In this document: positions 8,137 through 16,568 of the stretch, in pieces
Layout of the letters: every line of letters begins with the position of its first letter
How positions within the stretch are numbered: position 1 is the stretch's first letter
Source: Dehalococcoidia bacterium
GTDB lineage: Bacteria; Chloroflexota; Dehalococcoidia; Lucifugimonadales; HRBIN23
NCBI GenBank assembly: GCA_025060295.1
Contig: JANXCH010000010.1
Coordinates: 1-33,776, forward strand
Direction of reading: 5' to 3'
Length of the DNA: 33,776 nt
Notes under the pieces: generated by a model
The model's database searches: none
Seen by the model: only the letters and a program-made list of their open reading frames with translations
Told to the model about the DNA's origin: nothing
Position numbers and translations under genes: made by a program

Positions 8137-8350
8137 GGATATCCCTAAGGCAGAATGCCTGGGGCGACGGATGTCGCCGGGATATCCTTCTCGCATGTGC
8201 GCCGTGCGTGCGGCGCACCCCCTGGGCGTGCAGGCTCCTGTCGCAGAGGCGACTATGCCCACCCGATGGGGACCCAGGGGGCCACAGTGATAAGGTGCTG
8301 TTCTTGCCGTCGACCCCCCTTTGCCTCCCCACGACCAGAGGTCGACGGCA
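8137..8350 (-). ncRNA. Densely structured region, candidate tracrRNA- or omega-RNA-like element
   Basis: Between the nuclease stop codon and the array nearly all sequence can pair. Seen directly: an outer stem GGATATCCC/GGGATATCC (8137-8145, 8179-8187) enclosing hairpins AGGCA/TGCCT (8148-8160) and GGCGAC/GTCGCC (8163-8178). Next come an 8-bp stem GTGCGCCG/CGGCGCAC (8197-8218), TGGGC/GCCCA (8223-8227, 8257-8261) enclosing GTCGC/GCGAC (8240-8253), and an 11-bp stem TGCCGTCGACC/GGTCGACGGCA (8305-8315, 8340-8350). An 11-base segment at 8228-8238 could pair with the repeat RNA at 10 of 11 positions and lies in an internal loop. Its place between effector and array fits a guide-scaffold or trans-activating RNA. 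It might instead be the right end of an IS605-like element. RNA expression is not shown. Confidence 0.6.
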
Positions 8351-8358
8351 CAGGTACT

Positions 8359-9605
8359 CTAGCGCTCCTGACGCAGGATGTCAAGGCCCCCCTGGGCGAT
8401 GTTGCGCGCCGCGTTGTAATCCCGCGGGCACGTGTTCCCACAGGGGCACTTAAACTCCCGCTGGTCCAGGGAGAGGTCCTGCTCCTTCCTACACTTGTAG
8501 CACCGCTTGGTGGTGCCGGCGGGGTTCACCCTTATGACACGGATGCCCTTCGCCCGCAGCTTGCTCTCCAGGATGTTCAGGAAGTAGCCGATGGGGAACT
8601 TGAGGGTCTGCCCCTTCAACTCATAGGTGAAGAAGGTCGGCTTGCGCAGGTCCAGGTTCTCCAGGGCCACCGCCTCGGCCCCGCCCTCCAGGGCGTAGTC
8701 CACCACCCGGTTGGCCAGGCGGTTGGCCCACCAGCGCCGGTAGCCCTCCCACCTCTTGCGCAGGGTGTGCAGGGGCTTGAACTTATAGCCCTTCCCGTGC
8801 CCCCGCCGTGCATCCCGCAAGGTCATGGTCTTCTGAATCTCCCTATACCTGCTCAAGAGGTTCTCCCGCATCCGGCGCAGGTCGCTCCCCTCCCAGTATT
8901 CCCGTTTCAAGGAGTCCGTCCACGCCGCCACCACGGCGTAGTGGATGCCCAGGTCAATGCCCATCACCCGCCCAGGCACAAAGGTGGGGCGCTGGGGCTG
9001 AAAGGTGTAGGCGATGCTCACAAAGAACTTCCCCCCCTGTCGGGTAATCGTCAGGTTGCCGGGCTTGTATTCCCGCGAGCGGATGCGCTCCAAGACGGCC
9101 CGCTGGGAGTCGTTCCCTGGGGGGATGAGTTCCAAAATGGGCTGTTGTTTCCCTTTCAGGATGGGCACCCACACCGTATCTTTCCCGACCCGTCATCCAG
9201 GAACTTCCACACCCTGTCCCGCACGGCCACACGGGTGGGCTTGAAGGAGGGGAAGGAGGCCCGCCCCCGCAGGGCCTCCCGTATCGCCCGCCTTTTGGCC
9301 CGCGCCTCGCTGTGGTAGAACACACTGCGCACGGCATCGGGGAGGAGGTCCCGGAAGGGCGCCTGTTCCTCCGGGGCGGTCTGGTTGGAGACTTTGGTGA
9401 CGATGTCCCAGTGCTTGGCGTCGGGGTTGAGCACGTCCTCGCGGATGAGGGCGTTGCCATAGGCGGCCGACAGGCGCGCCACGCGGGAGAAGAGGGTGCG
9501 CCACTCGGAGGGGGTGTAGTTGACGGGGAAGGCCTCCAGGCGCAGGGCAAGGGTAACTTTGCCCTTTTTTTGCTTTTGGAGGGCCTTGTCAGAGGCGTCG
9601 GCCAT
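8359..9605 (-). CDS. TnpB/Cas12-type RuvC nuclease, interrupted by a -1 frameshift
   Basis: RNA-guided nucleases of this family cut DNA with a single RuvC domain. Two overlapping frames make up the gene: the N-terminal 142 codons (9605-9180), then the -1 frame from 9180 to the stop at 8359. Joined, they give 415 residues, the size of TnpB or the smallest Cas12 proteins. The catalytic triad is complete: Asp218 in GIDLGIH, Glu316 in VALENLDL and Asp396 in CPRDYNAARNI. A zinc finger is formed by Cys369, Cys372, Cys387 and Cys389, the last pair spaced CxC. The N-terminus (VTLALRLEAFPV) departs from the usual TnpB YRLYPT start. No tnpA is present. It lies just after tRNA-Ile and before a folded region and a CRISPR array, which favours a type V-U-like effector. 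Programmed frameshifting, decay or an indel error are all possible. Confidence 0.85.
9180..9186 (-). other. In-phase -1 slippery heptamer G GGA AAG
   Basis: In the upstream frame the codons read TCG GGA AAG, so the heptamer G GGA AAG fits the X XXY YYZ pattern in the correct phase. A -1 slip here makes the next codon GAT at 9180 and leads directly into the RuvC-bearing frame. Without slippage the protein ends seven codons later without any catalytic residue. I see no strong stimulatory hairpin within 15 bases downstream. Confidence 0.55.
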
Positions 9606-9645
9606 ATGCTACCCCTCGCCGCACAGCGCACCCCGCCCCAGGGGA

Positions 9646-9722
9646 TGGTGGGCGGGCCTGGATTCGAACCAGGGACCTCGGTCTTATCAGGACCGCGCTC
9701 TGACCACCTGAGCTACCCGCCC
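9646..9722 (-). tRNA. tRNA-Ile (anticodon GAT)
   Basis: The minus strand folds into a full cloverleaf: acceptor GGGCGGG/CCCGCCC, D-stem GCTC/GAGC, anticodon stem CGGTC/GACCG around the loop CTGATAA, and T-arm CCTGG/CCAGG with loop TTCGAAT. The loop gives anticodon GAT, which reads ATC and ATT isoleucine codons. The discriminator A is followed by an encoded CCA (9648-9646). Nucleotides 8-10 of the tRNA are the TAG stop codon of the upstream cupin gene, so the two genes overlap by ten bases and are probably co-transcribed. The nuclease gene begins 41 bases downstream. Confidence 0.97.
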
Positions 9723-10132
9723 CGTGCGGGGGACGCCAGGGGTGCGCCCCGCTCCGCATCCCATTCTACCACAATCTCCACGGGCGTGTTGCGGGCCACA
9801 ATGAGTTCCATGGTCTCCATGCTATCGTTCACGGGGGCGTGCACCGCCCCGGGGGGGACATAGATGAAATCCCCCGGCCCGATGGGCAGGGCCTTCTCCA
9901 GCCGTTCGCCCACCAGGAAGCGCCCCCGCCCCTTGAGCACATAGATGGCCGATTCGCAGTTCACGTGGTAGTGGGGGCTGGAACGGCACCCAGGGGGGAT
10001 GCGGGCGATGGCCAGGTGGATGCCGGTGGTGCCACACAGTTTCTGGGAGACCCCGGCGTGGCGCGTCATGGCACCCGAGGACACCTCCACTTCATACTGG
10101 TCGGGATGGATGACCGTGACCTCCTGCGTCAT
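9713..10132 (-). CDS. Cupin-domain protein
   Basis: A 139-residue single-domain cupin. The first metal-binding motif is seen as [25 protein letters not shown] (two His, Glu) near residues 50-75. The second is [16 protein letters not shown] near 90-105, with the final His. Such small cupins bind a divalent metal and act as isomerases, dioxygenases or small-molecule binding proteins, so the substrate cannot be inferred. The ATG at 10132 has GGGAGG five bases upstream. The coding region ends inside the tRNA-Ile gene, its last ten bases being shared. It is divergent from the enoyl-CoA hydratase gene at 10244, with a 111-base shared promoter region. Confidence 0.88.
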   Translation of the reverse strand: MTQEVTVIHPDQYEVEVSSGAMTRHAGVSQKLCGTTGIHLAIARIPPGCRSSPHYHVNCESAIYVLKGRGRFLVGERLEKALPIGPGDFIYVPPGAVHAPVNDSMETMELIVARNTPVEIVVEWDAERGAPLASPARGG

Positions 10133-10206
10133 ATGAGCCTCCCTAGAGGTGTGCTGGCCCCTCGTCGCGCACCTGGGGCCAGGGGCACGGGACACTCCGT
10201 CTTTTT

Positions 10207-10212
10207 TATAAT
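10207..10212 (+). promoter_or_regulatory. Consensus -10 box TATAAT
   Basis: A perfect TATAAT follows a run of T residues, 31 bases before the start codon of the plus-strand enoyl-CoA hydratase. No clear -35 hexamer is visible at 16-18 bases upstream. Confidence 0.55.
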
Positions 10213-10243
10213 ACCCTGGAACACCACGCACAGGGGGTGCCGT

Positions 10244-11047
10244 ATGCCCGACTATAGCACCTACCAACACCTGCTCATAGAGAAGCGGGATGGGGTGGCC
10301 TTTTTGACCATGAACCGCCCCGAGTCCCTGAACGCCACCAACGCCCGCCTGCACGCCGAACTGGCGCGCATCTGGCGCGACCTGGGGGACGATCCCCAGG
10401 TGCGGGTGGCCCTCATCACCGGGGCAGGCAACGCCTTCTCGGCGGGGGGCGACTTCGCCATGCTGGAAACCATGGCCGGCAACCCCGAGGTCATCGCCCG
10501 CAATATGCAGGAGGCGCGGGACATTGTGTACAACATGCTGGAGTTGGAGAAGCCCATTGTGTCGGCCATCAACGGGGTGGCGGTGGGGGCGGGATTGGCG
10601 GTGGCCCTGATGGCGGACATCTCCATCGCTTCGGAGCGGGCGCGCTTCACCGATGGGCATATTCGCCTGGGGGTGGCGGCGGGCGACCATGCCTGCATCA
10701 TCTGGCCCCTGCTGTGCGGGATGGCCAAGGCCAAATACTACCTGCTCACCTCCGACTTTCTGGATGCGCGGGAGGCGGAGCGCATTGGTCTGGTGAGCAT
10801 GGTGGTGCCCCACGAGGAGTTACTGCCCAAGGCGTGGGAGGTGGCGCGCAAACTGGCCTCGGGCCCCCAGCCCGCCATCCGCTGGACGAAGCGGGCTCTC
10901 AATCAGTGGCTGCGCCTGGGGGGCATTGCCTCCTTTGACTACTCCCTGGCCTTGGAGATGCTGGGCTTCTTCGGCCCCGATATGCGGGAGGGGCTCCAGT
11001 CCCTGAAGGAGAAGCGGGCGCCCAGGTTCCCGTCCGCCGCCTCCTGA
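10244..11047 (+). CDS. Enoyl-CoA hydratase/isomerase family protein
   Basis: A 267-residue crotonase-fold protein acting on acyl-CoA thioesters. The first oxyanion segment is AFSAGGDF (about residues 66-73) and the second [13 protein letters not shown] (about 108-120). The usual catalytic glutamate positions are not obvious: the segment that normally holds GQPE reads [16 protein letters not shown]. The reaction may therefore differ from simple hydration, and isomerase or hydrolase activity is possible. I start at the ATG at 10244, preceded by GGGGGTG and a consensus -10 box; the frame is open further upstream but that part opposes the cupin gene. It converges with gyrA, leaving only 8 bases between stop codons. 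Confidence 0.9.
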   Translation: MPDYSTYQHLLIEKRDGVAFLTMNRPESLNATNARLHAELARIWRDLGDDPQVRVALITGAGNAFSAGGDFAMLETMAGNPEVIARNMQEARDIVYNMLELEKPIVSAINGVAVGAGLAVALMADISIASERARFTDGHIRLGVAAGDHACIIWPLLCGMAKAKYYLLTSDFLDAREAERIGLVSMVVPHEELLPKAWEVARKLASGPQPAIRWTKRALNQWLRLGGIASFDYSLALEMLGFFGPDMREGLQSLKEKRAPRFPSAAS

Positions 11048-11055
11048 CCCTGCCC

Positions 11056-13530
11056 CTAGCCCCTGTCGGCCGACGACGCCTCCTCCCACGCCACGGCCAG
11101 GGAGGCGACACTATCCCCCTCCTCCAGGGCGATGATGCGCGCCCCTCGGCTGTCCCGATGGTAGGTGGGCACCTCCCCCAGGGTGGTGCGCAGGACATGG
11201 GCTTTGGCGGTGGCCACCACCAGGTCGGCCTCCGGGTGGGGGGGCACCACCCGCGCCAGGGCCACGGGGCCTGTCTTGTCGGAGACAGCGAAGGTGGCGA
11301 TACCCTTCCTCCCCCGCCTTAGGGGGCGGAACTCGTCCAGGGGGGTGCGCTTGCCGAAGCCCTGGGCGCTGACCACCAGCAGTTCGCCCCCGGGGCGCAC
11401 CACCTCCATGGCGACCACCTGGTCGTCCTTCGCTAGGCGGATGCCCCGCACACCCCCCGCCTGACGGGAGCGCTGGGGGATGGACGCCACCCGGGTGCGC
11501 AGAGCCTTCCCCCGGCGGGTAACCAGCACCACCTCATCCTCTTCCCCCACCACCTGGGCGGAGACCAGTTCGTCGCCCGCCTCCAAGTCCATAGCCACCA
11601 GGCCCGCGGTCCGCACACTGGCCAGGGCTGCCAGGGGGATGCGCTTCACCTCGCCCTGCCGGGTGCACAGGAGCAGGAACGCCTCGCCCCCCAGGGCGGA
11701 GACGGCCCGCACGGAGGTGATGGCCTCCCCCGTGCCGATGCCCACCAGGTTGGCCAGGGGTGTGCCCCGGGTGGCGCGGGTGGTGTCTTCGGGGATGTCG
11801 TAGACCTTGAGGGCATACACCCACCCCCGCTTGGAGAACAGGAGGAGGGTGTCGTGGGTGTCGCACACCACCAGGTGGCGGACGGCGTCGTCCTCGCGGG
11901 TGAGCATGCCCTTCACGCCCTTGCCCGCCCGGTGCTGGCGATGGTAGGTGCTGACGGGGATGCGCTTGATGTAGCCATTGGCCGAGAGGGTAACCACCAC
12001 CTGGGCGTGGGGCACCAGTTCCTCCCGGGAGAGTTCCCGCACCTCCTCGGCGAGCACCTGAGTGCGGCGGGCGTCGCCGTAGTCCTTCTTCAGTTGGAGG
12101 GTTTCCCGGCGCACCTCGGCCAGAATTTTGCGGGGGTCGGCCAAAAGGGCCTGGAGGCGTTCAATCTCCTGGCGCAGGGCCTGGTATTCCTCCTCCAGTT
12201 TCTGGCGGTCCAGGGCGGTGAGGCGGCGCAGTTGCATGTCCAAGATAGCCTGGGCCTGCACCTGGGTGAGGCCGAAGCGCTCCATCAGGCGTTGGCGGGC
12301 GGTGTCGGCGTCGGGGGCCTGGCGGATGATGCGAATGACCTCGTCCAGGAACTGGAGGGCGATGCGCAGGCCCTCCAGGATGTGGGCGCGCTCCTGGGCC
12401 TTGCGCAGGTCGTGCTGGGCGCGGCGGGTTACCACCTGCTGGCGATGCTGGATGTACAGTCCCAGCATCTCCTTCAGGGAGAGCACGCGGGGCTGGCCCT
12501 CCACTAGGGCCAGCATGTGCACGGTGAAGGCGCTCTGCAGGGGGGTGTGCTTGTAGAGGTTGTTCAGGACGATGTCCGCCTGGGCTTCCCGCTTGAGTTC
12601 CACCACTACCCGCAGGCCCTCCCGGTCGGATTCGTCCCGCACCTCGGCGATGCCTTCTATCTTCTTTTCGCGGGCGAGGGTGGCGATGCGCTCCACCAGG
12701 GCGGCCTTGTTCACCTGGTAGGGAACTTCCGTGATGACGATGGTGGGGCGGCCCTTTTTGGGCTCCACCACCTGGGCCTTCCCCCGCACCAGGATGCGCC
12801 CCTGGCCGGTGGCATAGGCGCGCAGGAGGCTCTGGCGCCCTGCGCCTGCCAGGACGATGCCCCCCGTGGGGAAATCGGGCCCCTGCACGATGCCCAGCAG
12901 GTCCTCCACGGGGGTGTCGGGGTCGTCTATGAGGCGGACGATGGCATCGCACACCTCCGCGAGGTTGTGGGGGGGGATGGAGGTGGCCATGCCGACGGCG
13001 ATGCCGCTGGCCCCGTTGACCAGCAGGTTGGGCAGACGGGCGGGGAGCACGGCGGGCTCCTGCAGGGAGCCGTCAAAGTTGAGGACGAAGTCCACCGTGT
13101 CCCGGTCAATGTCGGCCAGCATCTCCTCGGCGATGGGGGCCAGGCGCGCCTCGGTGTAGCGCATGGCGGCGGGAGGGTCGTCGTCAATGGAGCCGAAGTT
13201 GCCCTGGCCGTCCACCAGGGGGTAGCGGAGGGTGAAGTCCTGGGCCATGCGCACCATGGCCTCGTAGACGGGGGCGTCGCCGTGGGGGTGGTATTTGCCC
13301 AGCACCTCGCCCACGATGCGGGCGGACTTTTTGTAGGGGGCGCCGGGGCGCAGGCCCAGCTCCTGCATGGCGTAGAGGATGCGCCGTTGGACAGGCTTGA
13401 GGCCATCCCGCACATCGGGCAACGCCCGCGCCACGATGACGGACATGGCGTAGTCCAGGTAGGAGGAGCGCAGTTCCTCTTCTATGCGGACGGGGGTGAG
13501 GACTTTGGCGATGGCAGGGCCAGAGACCAT
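11056..13530 (-). CDS. gyrA: DNA gyrase subunit A
   Basis: An 824-residue type IIA topoisomerase subunit that cuts and rejoins DNA for ATP-driven negative supercoiling with GyrB. The winged-helix and tower domains fill the N-terminal 500 residues, with catalytic Tyr125 in [12 protein letters not shown]. Six beta-propeller blades follow; blade one holds a GyrA-box-like QHRAGKG (canonical QRRGGKG), which supports GyrA over ParC. In the quinolone-resistance region [12 protein letters not shown], Ala86 replaces the Ser83 of E. coli and Glu90 replaces Asp87. Such natural changes reduce drug binding through the water-metal bridge in other species. The ATG at 13530 is preceded by GCAGGAG. gyrB is not adjacent. 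An AT-richer island starts within 80 bases upstream. Confidence 0.96.
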   Translation of the reverse strand: MVSGPAIAKVLTPVRIEEELRSSYLDYAMSVIVARALPDVRDGLKPVQRRILYAMQELGLRPGAPYKKSARIVGEVLGKYHPHGDAPVYEAMVRMAQDFTLRYPLVDGQGNFGSIDDDPPAAMRYTEARLAPIAEEMLADIDRDTVDFVLNFDGSLQEPAVLPARLPNLLVNGASGIAVGMATSIPPHNLAEVCDAIVRLIDDPDTPVEDLLGIVQGPDFPTGGIVLAGAGRQSLLRAYATGQGRILVRGKAQVVEPKKGRPTIVITEVPYQVNKAALVERIATLAREKKIEGIAEVRDESDREGLRVVVELKREAQADIVLNNLYKHTPLQSAFTVHMLALVEGQPRVLSLKEMLGLYIQHRQQVVTRRAQHDLRKAQERAHILEGLRIALQFLDEVIRIIRQAPDADTARQRLMERFGLTQVQAQAILDMQLRRLTALDRQKLEEEYQALRQEIERLQALLADPRKILAEVRRETLQLKKDYGDARRTQVLAEEVRELSREELVPHAQVVVTLSANGYIKRIPVSTYHRQHRAGKGVKGMLTREDDAVRHLVVCDTHDTLLLFSKRGWVYALKVYDIPEDTTRATRGTPLANLVGIGTGEAITSVRAVSALGGEAFLLLCTRQGEVKRIPLAALASVRTAGLVAMDLEAGDELVSAQVVGEEDEVVLVTRRGKALRTRVASIPQRSRQAGGVRGIRLAKDDQVVAMEVVRPGGELLVVSAQGFGKRTPLDEFRPLRRGRKGIATFAVSDKTGPVALARVVPPHPEADLVVATAKAHVLRTTLGEVPTYHRDSRGARIIALEEGDSVASLAVAWEEASSADRG

Positions 13531-13606
13531 ATCTACACTCCTGCAGGGGCCTGGGGGGCAGACAATGATGCGTTCATCAAGCGACGATCGTTATCGAACA
13601 TCACTT

Positions 13607-15906
13607 TTACTCCGCCTCCTCCCCCTTGTCAAGATCGCGTGGATGGTTATTCCTGAGAATATAGAGTACGTAATGCACTAAGTTCTTCATTATAGATGGC
13701 AATAAATCCTCGAGGGAGTCGAAGTCGTTACTATGTTGTGCATCACTGAGAGCTTTGTGAACAGCTACGGCGCAATAATAGATCGAACTGCAGTAACGCT
13801 CAATGAAAAATTGTCTTGCCTTCTCGAAAAGTTTAAGTTGTTGCAACGCGTTTTCGAATATTGTAGCGTTCATATTGATATACACATCCATGCTATCAGA
13901 CGATCTTCTCACATCAGCGATATCGTCGCCAGTCCAAGAGCGATTGTAACCCAATTTTTCGCCGATCTCTTGCCATTGTGACCTATCCACTGGAATGGGC
14001 CGGGGATAACTTGCTGAGCCTGGTAACTGGGGATTCTTCTTTCCAGGGTTTTGTTTAGTAGGATGGGGGGGTATATAACGAACCTGCAATTGGACTGTTA
14101 GGGGATCTAGTTCAGGTCTAGTCAGTTTTACAGTAACGAGTGTGGTTGATCCTTCCCGCGCGTCTCTTGCAGGTTTCAGAGTTAACCAAATGATGCCCTG
14201 ACGAATTTCACGAGATTTCAACATCTCGGGAGGATGCACGATCAGTGTACCTCCTCTACCGGGGGGACGACGGAAATAATCGTCACTCGCATCGGTTTCG
14301 AGTAAAACACGGACATAGGAATTGATCGGTAGGGCTTTTTGATACAAACCTTTGCCTTCGTTCCATTTGTGTATACGTAAATAAGTAGGTATCTCTCTGC
14401 CTCGCCACTGAATACTCTTCACAGGACCTGGATCCACCGCTGCTATCGGCCGAGAAGAACCGGATCGGAGTATAAAGCGCCCGAAGTAAGGGTCACTTAC
14501 TACTGAATCCAATATAACTTGATCCAATTTCTGTTGATCTCTTGCGACCGAACTGATAATATTTCTGCGATATTCTTCTTTCCAGGCTTTGAGTGTCGAG
14601 GATTCGCGCAACTCTTCGGCTAAAGCATCTTCGATACCCTTTGTATCCACACCTTTAGCCATCCGGTCACGCGAAGCCATGAAAACCCTCTCCAAAATAT
14701 TCACATCATCATCAGAACAATCGATATGAACCAATAGTTTATCGGCTATATAGGGTTTTTCGGCCTTCGATTTCAAAAAAGATCGACCGATAGTAGCATG
14801 GGTTTGACCATTGATGGTAAAAAATATAGCCTCGTCGTCACTGAAAAATTCGTTTTTTCTAGCTTCAGGTGAAAACGAATACTCCACTATATGTCTGTGT
14901 CCCAGTACCTTCAAATCAGCCTCAATATCCGTCTCGTCTTTCAAAAGACTGCGATCATCCACCTTGATCCGATATTTGTTGCCTAACAGTATCTTGGACG
15001 GGCTATGACCGCCATATTGGCGTTTATCATATAATATTATTGGTAGCGCAGGATAATAAAGGCGTCGATTCAGTTCTCTCCATAATCCGAGGGTGATCAC
15101 ACTGGTATCTCGCAGCTCGTAGTTGAACAATTTTATGAAAGTCCCGTGACTCAGCATTCTATCTTCACGCAATAACGGCAAATCCTCGCCTGAGAAAGAA
15201 AAAATCGGACCGTCTTCTCGGGTGCAATACTCAAACCAAGACGAACGATCACCTGGCCCCGCTCTATGCCATCGTATTAGTGTGAAACCCCACAAATCCT
15301 GCTGATCCCCCCTGAGCAACTTCGGATGTCGCCTTGATAATATGAATTTGTATCCATTGTTCCCGCAAAAACGCAGGACGCCCGAACTGCCCATATGATA
15401 TTTGCCTTGAACAAACTGTATACGCAACTTCACACCAGCATGTAAAGCTAAAAATGTTTGCTCAAAATCAGAAGGGTGTTGACCCTCACCGGTATCAATA
15501 ACACAAATGTTCATCGCTTCCTTCTCACCGTCGGCGACGACCCATATGTTATTTTCTGCTAACTCTCTGCGTTTTTTGTGATTACTTCTGAAAAATCGCC
15601 CTCGCGTATACCGAAGAAACGCTCCACTGCATCTGCCATGTTCCGTGGCGCTTGCGGGCTTTCGGGATCAATGCCCCTCAATCTGCACTCGCGGAGGAGA
15701 ACATGGTCGATACTGTTGACGATTATATCTGTCGATGCTGCGACAGGCTTTTGTTGCTGGTTGAAAACGGTTCCGGCAAACTGTCTGCCACCATAAGTTT
15801 TCCACCTAGCATTGTGTAATAGAGGGTGGTGTTCGATCAGATCAGTTACTGCGTTTTCGCTTTGTGCTCCGGCAAGCGCTAAAGCCAACTCTTTTTCAGA
15901 AGTCAT
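13607..15906 (-). CDS. Large GHKL-fold ATPase, split by a -1 frameshift
   Basis: The GHKL (gyrase, Hsp90, histidine kinase, MutL) ATPase motifs are divided between two overlapping frames. The first frame (15906 to 15571) carries an N-box-like VNSIDHVLL with Asn64. The second (15571 to 13607) carries the G1 box IDTGEGQ with Asp138 and a glycine-rich lid GKYHMGSSGVLRFCG (about 168-182). Joined at the A AAA AAC heptamer (15571-15577) they give about 766 residues. Alone, the downstream frame starts inside the ATP site and cannot work. The C-terminal two thirds have no domain that I recognise. Similar ATPases of this type are found in defence-rich regions, but their biochemical role is unknown to me. 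It follows a HARE-HTH gene by 15 bases and has CGGAGG before its ATG. Base composition is clearly lower in GC than the flanks. Confidence 0.72.
15571..15577 (-). other. In-phase -1 slippery heptamer A AAA AAC
   Basis: The upstream codons read ACA AAA AAC, so this classic -1 frameshift heptamer is in the right phase. After a slip the next codon is CGC at 15571, and the RRELAENNIWVV sequence continues into the ATPase frame. A six-A run is also a common place for single-base indels or sequencing errors. Confidence 0.5.
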
Positions 15907-15921
15907 ACTCAGCCTCCGTTA

Positions 15922-16476
15922 CTATATAATCTTATTGCCGCTTTTTTGCGACCTACTGCGTCGTTTGCGCCTTGCACTAACTGTTTCTGTTCCCCATGAT
16001 ACTAGCGCATAGTATCCCCGTTGCCCGGCTTGCACGAACCGCTTGTCGCGTGTGATCTGTGTGAGTAGATTTGCTGCCGGGTCTTTGCCGCCGATGTAGA
16101 CCCCATTTGCGAGGACTTTTTCCGCTATCATTCTGTAGTGCATAGGCTTACCATATCCGCATAAAACATCATATGCTACATCAACAGGTCTCCGCCCACG
16201 CTCTTGCTGTGTAGAAGGATTCTCAACCGCCAAACCCTCCAATCGCAATAATGCGTCAACATGGTCTAACTTTTCTTGTAAAATCTTCTTTTTTTGTTCC
16301 AAAGGCTTGATTTCCCGTACATATTGAGCGTGTATTTGAGCCAGCGACGCATCAACGCTCTGGAGCTCGGTTATCAGACGCTGGCGCGTCGCCTGTAGCT
16401 CCTGTAACCACAGACCACTTTTGTCATCTTGCTGTGTCAATGACGGTACGGGGGATAACCTGCCAACCTGCTCCAT
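15922..16476 (-). CDS. Coiled-coil protein with HARE-HTH winged-helix domain
   Basis: A 184-residue protein. Residues about 22-85 form a charged coiled coil (LQATRQRLITELQ through LQEKLDHVDALL). Residues about 95-160 match the HARE-HTH domain: RRPVDVAYDVLCGYGKPMHYRMIAEKVL, then KDPAANLLTQITRDKRFVQAG and a GYYAL strand. HARE-HTH domains occur in RNA polymerase delta, eukaryotic ASXL proteins and restriction enzymes, and have been proposed to sense modified DNA. The C-terminus is strongly basic (RRKRRSRSQK), as expected for nucleic-acid binding. It is the first gene of a two-gene unit with the GHKL ATPase, is AT-richer than the flanks and has its own near-consensus promoter. A role as the DNA-recognition partner of the ATPase is inference. 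Confidence 0.75.
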   Translation of the reverse strand: MEQVGRLSPVPSLTQQDDKSGLWLQELQATRQRLITELQSVDASLAQIHAQYVREIKPLEQKKKILQEKLDHVDALLRLEGLAVENPSTQQERGRRPVDVAYDVLCGYGKPMHYRMIAEKVLANGVYIGGKDPAANLLTQITRDKRFVQAGQRGYYALVSWGTETVSARRKRRSRSQKSGNKII

Positions 16477-16507
16477 AACTCTCTCCCTTGTTGTATTCTA
16501 CGCTGAT

Positions 16508-16535
16508 ATGATACCAAAAAATCGCTTGTTGTCAA
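16508..16535 (-). promoter_or_regulatory. Near-consensus sigma70 promoter for the HARE-HTH/GHKL unit
   Basis: On the minus strand a perfect TTGACA (-35, plus coordinates 16530-16535) is followed after 16 bases by TATCAT (-10, 16508-16513), itself preceded by TGG as an extended -10. The start codon lies 31 bases downstream with GGGAGAG as its ribosome binding site. It is far closer to the E. coli consensus than the other promoters in the window. Confidence 0.75.
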
Positions 16536-16568
16536 GCCCCTATTCCCACATTGCACTGAACCTTGTGG

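Noticed and set aside
8155-9318. A long plus-strand open frame opposite the RuvC nuclease
   Set aside because: Its composition is that of a shadow frame; the minus strand carries complete RuvC and zinc-finger motifs.
9752-9763. A 12-base match (CTCCGCATCCCA) to the CRISPR repeat
   Set aside because: It lies within the coding sequence of the cupin gene, encodes conserved-looking residues, and has the same orientation as the repeats, so it is not an anti-repeat. Probably chance.
9839-10243. An N-terminal extension of the plus-strand enoyl-CoA hydratase frame
   Set aside because: The extension opposes the cupin gene, and the ATG at 10244 has a ribosome binding site and a TATAAT upstream.
11056-13530. 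Topoisomerase IV subunit ParC instead of GyrA
   Set aside because: The C-terminal region has six propeller-type repeats and a GyrA-box-like motif, which favour GyrA.
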